DNA from: Methanoculleus sp. UBA374
GTDB lineage: Archaea; Halobacteriota; Methanomicrobia; Methanomicrobiales; Methanoculleaceae
Direction: 5' to 3'
Length of the DNA: 14,654 bases
Assembly (NCBI GenBank): GCA_002508705.1
Contig: DAYL01000015.1
Span: 1-14,654, forward strand
Below are positions 13,677 to 14,654 of the stretch, piece by piece. Position numbers and translations under genes: made by a program. Every line of letters starts with the position of its first letter. Position 1 is the stretch's first letter. The notes under the pieces were generated by a model. That model did no database searches and was not told where the DNA came from. It saw only the letters and a list, made by a program, of their open reading frames with translations.

Positions 13677-13829
13677 TTACCAGAGACGCCCGCAACCGGG
13701 ACAGAGGAGGCTCACTCGCCTTCCGCAATGCGGACAGAACAGACCACCCGTACGTTCGTCGCAGGATAGGGGTCTCCCGCACCGTTTACAATAGATCGGG
13801 GCCTCAAACCCACACTCGTGCCTGACCAT
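13677..13829 (-). CDS. Small cysteine-rich zinc-ribbon protein
   Basis: The open frame from 14042 would run through the tRNA gene, so a later start is needed. The ATG at 13829 gives a 50-residue protein beginning MVRHECGFEAPIYCKRCG. It carries eight cysteines (6, 14, 17, 23, 32, 35, 43, 46), including three CX2C knuckles (CKRC, CPHC, CPGC), enough for two zinc sites. I do not recognise a named family; double zinc ribbons of this size are common in archaea and often unassigned. No ribosome site is clear. A T-rich AAATCTTTTT element about 30 bases upstream could be a weak TATA, implying leaderless translation. Conserved cysteine spacing down to the stop argues for a real gene; the start is uncertain. 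Confidence 0.62.
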   Translation of the reverse strand: MVRHECGFEAPIYCKRCGRPLSCDERTGGLFCPHCGRRVSLLCPGCGRLW

Positions 13830-13985
13830 CAGTTCAGGTATGTGCAGTCCTTCGCAAAAAGATTTCCTTTCCCTCTGTTTGCCGGATCCCGGGTAAACCG
13901 GAAAAATGTTCGCCTCCCGTGCAGAACTGGCCCGCCAGAACCGCCCCGCCTCTTCCGGTGTGCGGGGTGCGGCCTCCAAGGAGCA

Positions 13986-13995
13986 AGTATAATTC
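13986..13995 (+). promoter_or_regulatory. Putative tRNA promoter
   Basis: AGTATAATTC lies about 29 bases before the tRNA 5' end, the right distance for a TATA box. A second AT palindrome GATATATATC (14006-14015) is too close to the tRNA to position initiation upstream of it. Confidence 0.45.
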
Positions 13996-14018
13996 TCCCG
14001 GCACCGATATATATCCAC

Positions 14019-14103
14019 GCGGGGGTTGCCGAGCCAGGTCAAAGGCGCTGGATTTAGGGTCCAGTCTCGCAGGAGTTCAAGGGTTCGAATCCCTTCCCCC
14101 GCA
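14019..14103 (+). tRNA. tRNA-Leu (anticodon UAG)
   Basis: A complete class II tRNA folds. The acceptor stem is GCGGGGG (14019-14025) with CCCCCGC (14096-14102) and discriminator A at 14103. The D stem is GCC/GGC. The anticodon stem is CTGGA/TCCAG with loop TTTAGGG, giving anticodon TAG. A long variable arm (TCTCGCAGGAGTTC) follows, then the T stem AAGGG/CCCTT with loop TTCGAAT. The long variable arm and the anticodon specify leucine (CUN codons). CCA is not encoded, and no intron is present. Confidence 0.97.
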
Positions 14104-14654
14104 TCCTAACTTCAGGTTCGATTCTCCTCTTCTTGCATTTTCGTTCGATAGAGCACGCCCGTGAGAGTCAAGTGTGCTATACATCTTGAGCTTCCTATTT
14201 GGGATGCTCGGCAACATGTGGGTTACTGCTTATTTTATTGGGCGGCACCCACGGAGACAATTAATCGGGATATTCTCTAGTGCGGTTTTCACCCGGATGC
14301 GATCGTCTGCCCCGCATCCTTACCAATTTTTCCATGAAATTCCTCCTCGTTAGGGCAATGAAAGACTCCCTAGCCCTCTGCTTCATCGCGCGACGGGGAC
14401 GGTTGTCCTCTGGGGAGCCTCACCGGTCCCACCTGCAGGAGTGCGTGCTCCACATCGTGCTGCGGCACCATGCTCCGTGCGGGAGGCGTTTGTCACATCG
14501 GGGGAGCGATTCGGGTCGCTGGTTGCATCTCCCCCATCCACGATCTATCGCCTTGCACCGCCAGGCCCTCCTGAGGGGGCGGGAGGAGGCGCGAAGCGTC
14601 CGGGCGGTGGGGGTCGTTTGAGGGGTGGCCTTGCGCCATTCCTCCGTGCGCCAT
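14104..14654. other. Gene-free right end with dense inverted repeats
   Basis: I can support no protein gene in these 551 bases. The first part (to about 14420) is less GC-rich than the rest. Inverted repeats include GGATGC/GCATCC (14296-14320), AGCGA/TCGCT (14505-14520) inside GGGGG/CCCCC (14500-14535), CCTCCT/AGGAGG (14567-14589), and CACCGCC/GGCGGTG (14556-14609). A plus-strand frame (14280-14621) and a 53-residue minus-strand frame (14654-14493) are open but show no recognisable family. The region may be a structured RNA, a dispersed repeat, or the edge of an element beyond the window. Confidence 0.45.
14122..14142 (+). terminator. Pyrimidine-rich tract after the tRNA
   Basis: Twenty bases after the tRNA the plus strand becomes T/C-rich and ends in TTTT (about 14138-14141). 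T-rich tracts of this kind end archaeal transcripts; no hairpin is needed. The call rests only on composition and position. Confidence 0.35.

Noticed and set aside
13830..14042. N-terminal 71-residue extension of the small zinc-ribbon protein
   Set aside because: It would begin inside the tRNA gene on the opposite strand and run through its promoter; the cysteine pattern starts only after the ATG at 13829.
14280..14621. 113-residue plus-strand frame at the right end
   Set aside because: Arg/His/Leu-rich with no recognisable domain, no ribosome site, and it overlaps several inverted repeats; listed as unresolved DNA instead.

Overview
The window comes from a methanogenic archaeon, most likely of the Methanomicrobiales and probably Methanoculleus-like (inference). 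Supporting signs are a euryarchaeal 20S proteasome beta subunit, a two-KH beta-CASP termination nuclease (FttA/aCPSF1), archaeal Sec61-beta, coenzyme F420 ligase CofE, archaeal TATA and G-rich Shine-Dalgarno signals, high GC coding DNA, and secreted proteins crowded with N-glycosylation sequons. No plasmid, phage, CRISPR or insertion-sequence gene is visible.

Layout. 1-1544 (minus strand): two secreted surface proteins, a DUF4430-type protein cut by the left edge and a FAS1 (fasciclin) protein. Each has its own TATA box and a G-run ribosome site. 1752-6827 (minus): a tight cluster psmB > fttA > MFS transporter > aldehyde dehydrogenase, with gaps of 20, 2 and 8 nt, probably one transcript that joins protein and RNA turnover to two metabolic genes. 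6973-9360 (minus): amidohydrolase > UspA-like protein > four-CBS-domain protein. A strong nested hairpin sits at the amidohydrolase/UspA junction. 9407-9565 (plus): Sec61-beta, divergent from the amidohydrolase and overlapping the stop codon of convergent cofE. 9562-11675 (minus): treT-like trehalose glycosyltransferase, then cofE. 11784-13337 (plus): an FAD oxidoreductase fused to a Rieske domain, divergent from treT. A nested dyad overlaps the TATA-like element they may share. 13409-13829: two small zinc-ribbon proteins, convergent, with stop codons one base apart. 14019-14103 (plus): tRNA-Leu(UAG). 14104-14654: no protein I can support, but many GC-rich inverted repeats at the far right.

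Most of the window is housekeeping archaeal DNA: protein export (Sec61-beta), protein turnover (PsmB), transcription termination and RNA processing (FttA), F420 maturation (CofE), stress or energy sensing (UspA, CBS), trehalose synthesis and redox chemistry (Rieske flavoprotein). I do not see a clear new multigene system. The observations most worth following are regulatory or structural: the nested hairpin covering the putative UspA ribosome site, the dyad at the treT/Rieske promoter, a probable frameshift at the Rieske C-terminus, the sequon-rich insert inside the FAS1 fold, and the structured region after the tRNA. Function calls rest on motifs recognised by eye; no database search was made.
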